This document shows, in pieces, positions 62,809-64,000 of a DNA stretch of 64,000 bases. The position numbers and the translations under genes are program-made. Every line of letters starts with the position of its first letter. Within the stretch, counting starts at the first letter, position 1. The stretch covers positions 45,222,021 through 45,286,020 of the forward strand of contig CM031595.1 in the NCBI GenBank assembly GCA_018398815.1, read 5' to 3'. Source of the DNA: Conus ventricosus (lineage: Eukaryota > Mollusca > Gastropoda > Neogastropoda > Conidae). The notes beneath the pieces were generated by a model, which saw only the letters and a program-made list of their open reading frames with translations, did no database searches and was not told where the DNA came from.

Positions 62809-63355
62809 CTGTCAGGAAACACACATCAAATGTTAGAAAACGAATGTGACTGGTCAGCTGAGTCATTGCCCCCCATAAACCAGCCATGTCTGTAAAAGTT
62901 CTTAAGCTCATCATCGTTTTTTTCTTTTTCAAATTGCACTACATGCCCCTGAATTATTGCCAACAACCTAAATGCTTCAGGCACATTACATTCACAATTT
63001 CCTGTAATCTGTGGGTGAGATCTCCCCACATATTCATTTCAAAATTCCGATTTCAAGCTCTATAAATGTTATACCATCAAAATTTAATGACTTTGTCTAT
63101 ATAGATAGTTTTTTAATCCACCTACTCACAAACAAATGTGTACTTTTTCAAAACAGCATAAGTAAGAACACAAAACACCATACATCCAACCACATTAGTG
63201 GTGGAAAATATTATGTAGCATGGTCCACCAAGATATCAGGGAAAGCCATAGACATTAGACAATGAAAGCCCAGGAATGTAGAGTAGGCAAGTAATATAAC
63301 TTTGGACACAAACATCAGATGAATTTCTCAGTGGATTTGGCCAGCAAATCTTACC

Positions 63356-63502
63356 ACTTCTTGACTAGCAATAATTTCCCTCTCTTTCTACTTCTTATTC
63401 CTACAACAATTGATTATGATAAAGATCTACACTTCTTGACTAGCAATAATTTCCCTCTCTTTCTATTTCTTATTCCTACAACAATTGATTATGATAAAGA
63501 TC
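63356..63502 (+). repeat. 75-bp tandem duplication
   Basis: ACTTCTTGACTAGCAATAAT starts at 63356 and again at 63431; the two units run to GATAAAGATC and differ at about one base (CTACTTC versus CTATTTC). Confidence 0.94.
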
Positions 63503-63623
63503 ATGAGAAAGGCAGACTCACACATATATACCTAAATGCACAAGTTCATGTACAAACATTAAATATGCACACACATATATGCAAGTCCACACACATAACG
63601 CTGACAGAAAAACATACTTTTAC

Positions 63624-63655
63624 ACACACACACACACACACGCACACGCACACAC
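63624..63655 (+). repeat. (CA)n microsatellite
   Basis: About 32 nt CA array with two CG interruptions. Confidence 0.93.
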
Positions 63656-64000
63656 AATTTAGAACCTGCACATTCTTACAGAGAACCTAAAGATTTGTGA
63701 CTCAATAATCTATAATGTGCACGGAAAGGTATTGGAACATAATCATCTAGAAGTTAAAATGAAATAAGGATTTTTCTCTTCTTTAATGCAAACTTGATAC
63801 TATACATCCATCCAAGCACACAACACTGGTGCATATGGAAACACTTTCAGAAACACATGTTCAGGAATGCACACTTACCCACACCCACACACAACACACT
63901 ACACACAAGCAAACACACACACGCATGTACACACACACAGCAATATGCACACTTATTCAAGACCCATCTACACTTTTAGAGAAAGTATACACAGCCATGT

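Larger units (their letters stand above)
62809..64000 (-). other. Intron of the FAM241-like gene, to window edge
   Basis: No exon recognised on the - strand. It holds a 75-bp tandem duplication (63356-63502), a CA array (63624-63655) and more CA-rich sequence toward the right edge. Confidence 0.5.

Overview
The window looks like nuclear DNA of an invertebrate animal, most likely a lophotrochozoan such as a gastropod mollusc. The taxon is an inference from AT-rich introns packed with (CT)n and (CA)n microsatellites, an L2/CR1-type LINE whose 3' end reads GCGCTATATAAAT followed by (ATT)n, tRNA-derived SINE pieces, and a spliced gene with two enormous exons. No prokaryotic gene organisation, rRNA, CRISPR array or canonical tRNA gene was seen.

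One gene on the + strand dominates, from the left edge (its 5' part lies outside) to a stop codon at 54267-54269. I can place eleven coding exons: 4178-4660, 8708-9682, 12038-12154, 15979/15991-16116, 17691-17723, 22502-28639 (6,138 nt), 29035-29490, 34121-34225, 34997-42413 (7,417 nt), 51393-51447 and 54050-54269. The first nine all run phase 1 to phase 1 with GT..AG borders; the last junction is phase 2. Joined they encode about 5,380 residues of very acidic, repeat-rich, mostly disordered protein. DGT-type modules near the start (LPDGKTV, LPDGTVH, LEDGTKV, DDGTVV) and at the end (RPDGQEE) fit the C-terminal tail of a giant neuronal ankyrin (Drosophila Ank2-L/XL, C. elegans UNC-44, vertebrate giant AnkB/AnkG). 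The ankyrin repeats, ZU5/UPA and death domains would lie upstream, so the family name is probable rather than proven.

The introns hold a pogo/Tigger-like MITE with TA target duplication (1084-1660), an L1/Tx1-type LINE fragment (11182-11530), an antisense 5'-truncated L2/CR1 LINE with an open RT frame (31006-32757), a SINE with a clear B box (19735-19862), and many simple repeats. Every long CT array has its pyrimidines on the sense strand of the big gene.

From 54270 to about 62400 lies the 3' UTR and a repeat-bearing intergenic region. At 62400-62808, on the - strand and convergent, is the last coding exon of a small membrane protein of the FAM241 (DUF4605) family, with one extra base in a homopolymer.

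The most interesting points are a pair of 55-nt exons (46009-46063 and 51393-51447) that by reading frame can only be used one at a time, the all-phase-1 modular tail, a 20-copy acidic repeat carrying one cysteine per unit, a recently expanded 30-residue repeat, a row of five in-frame 3' splice sites, and five single-base losses confined to one giant exon.
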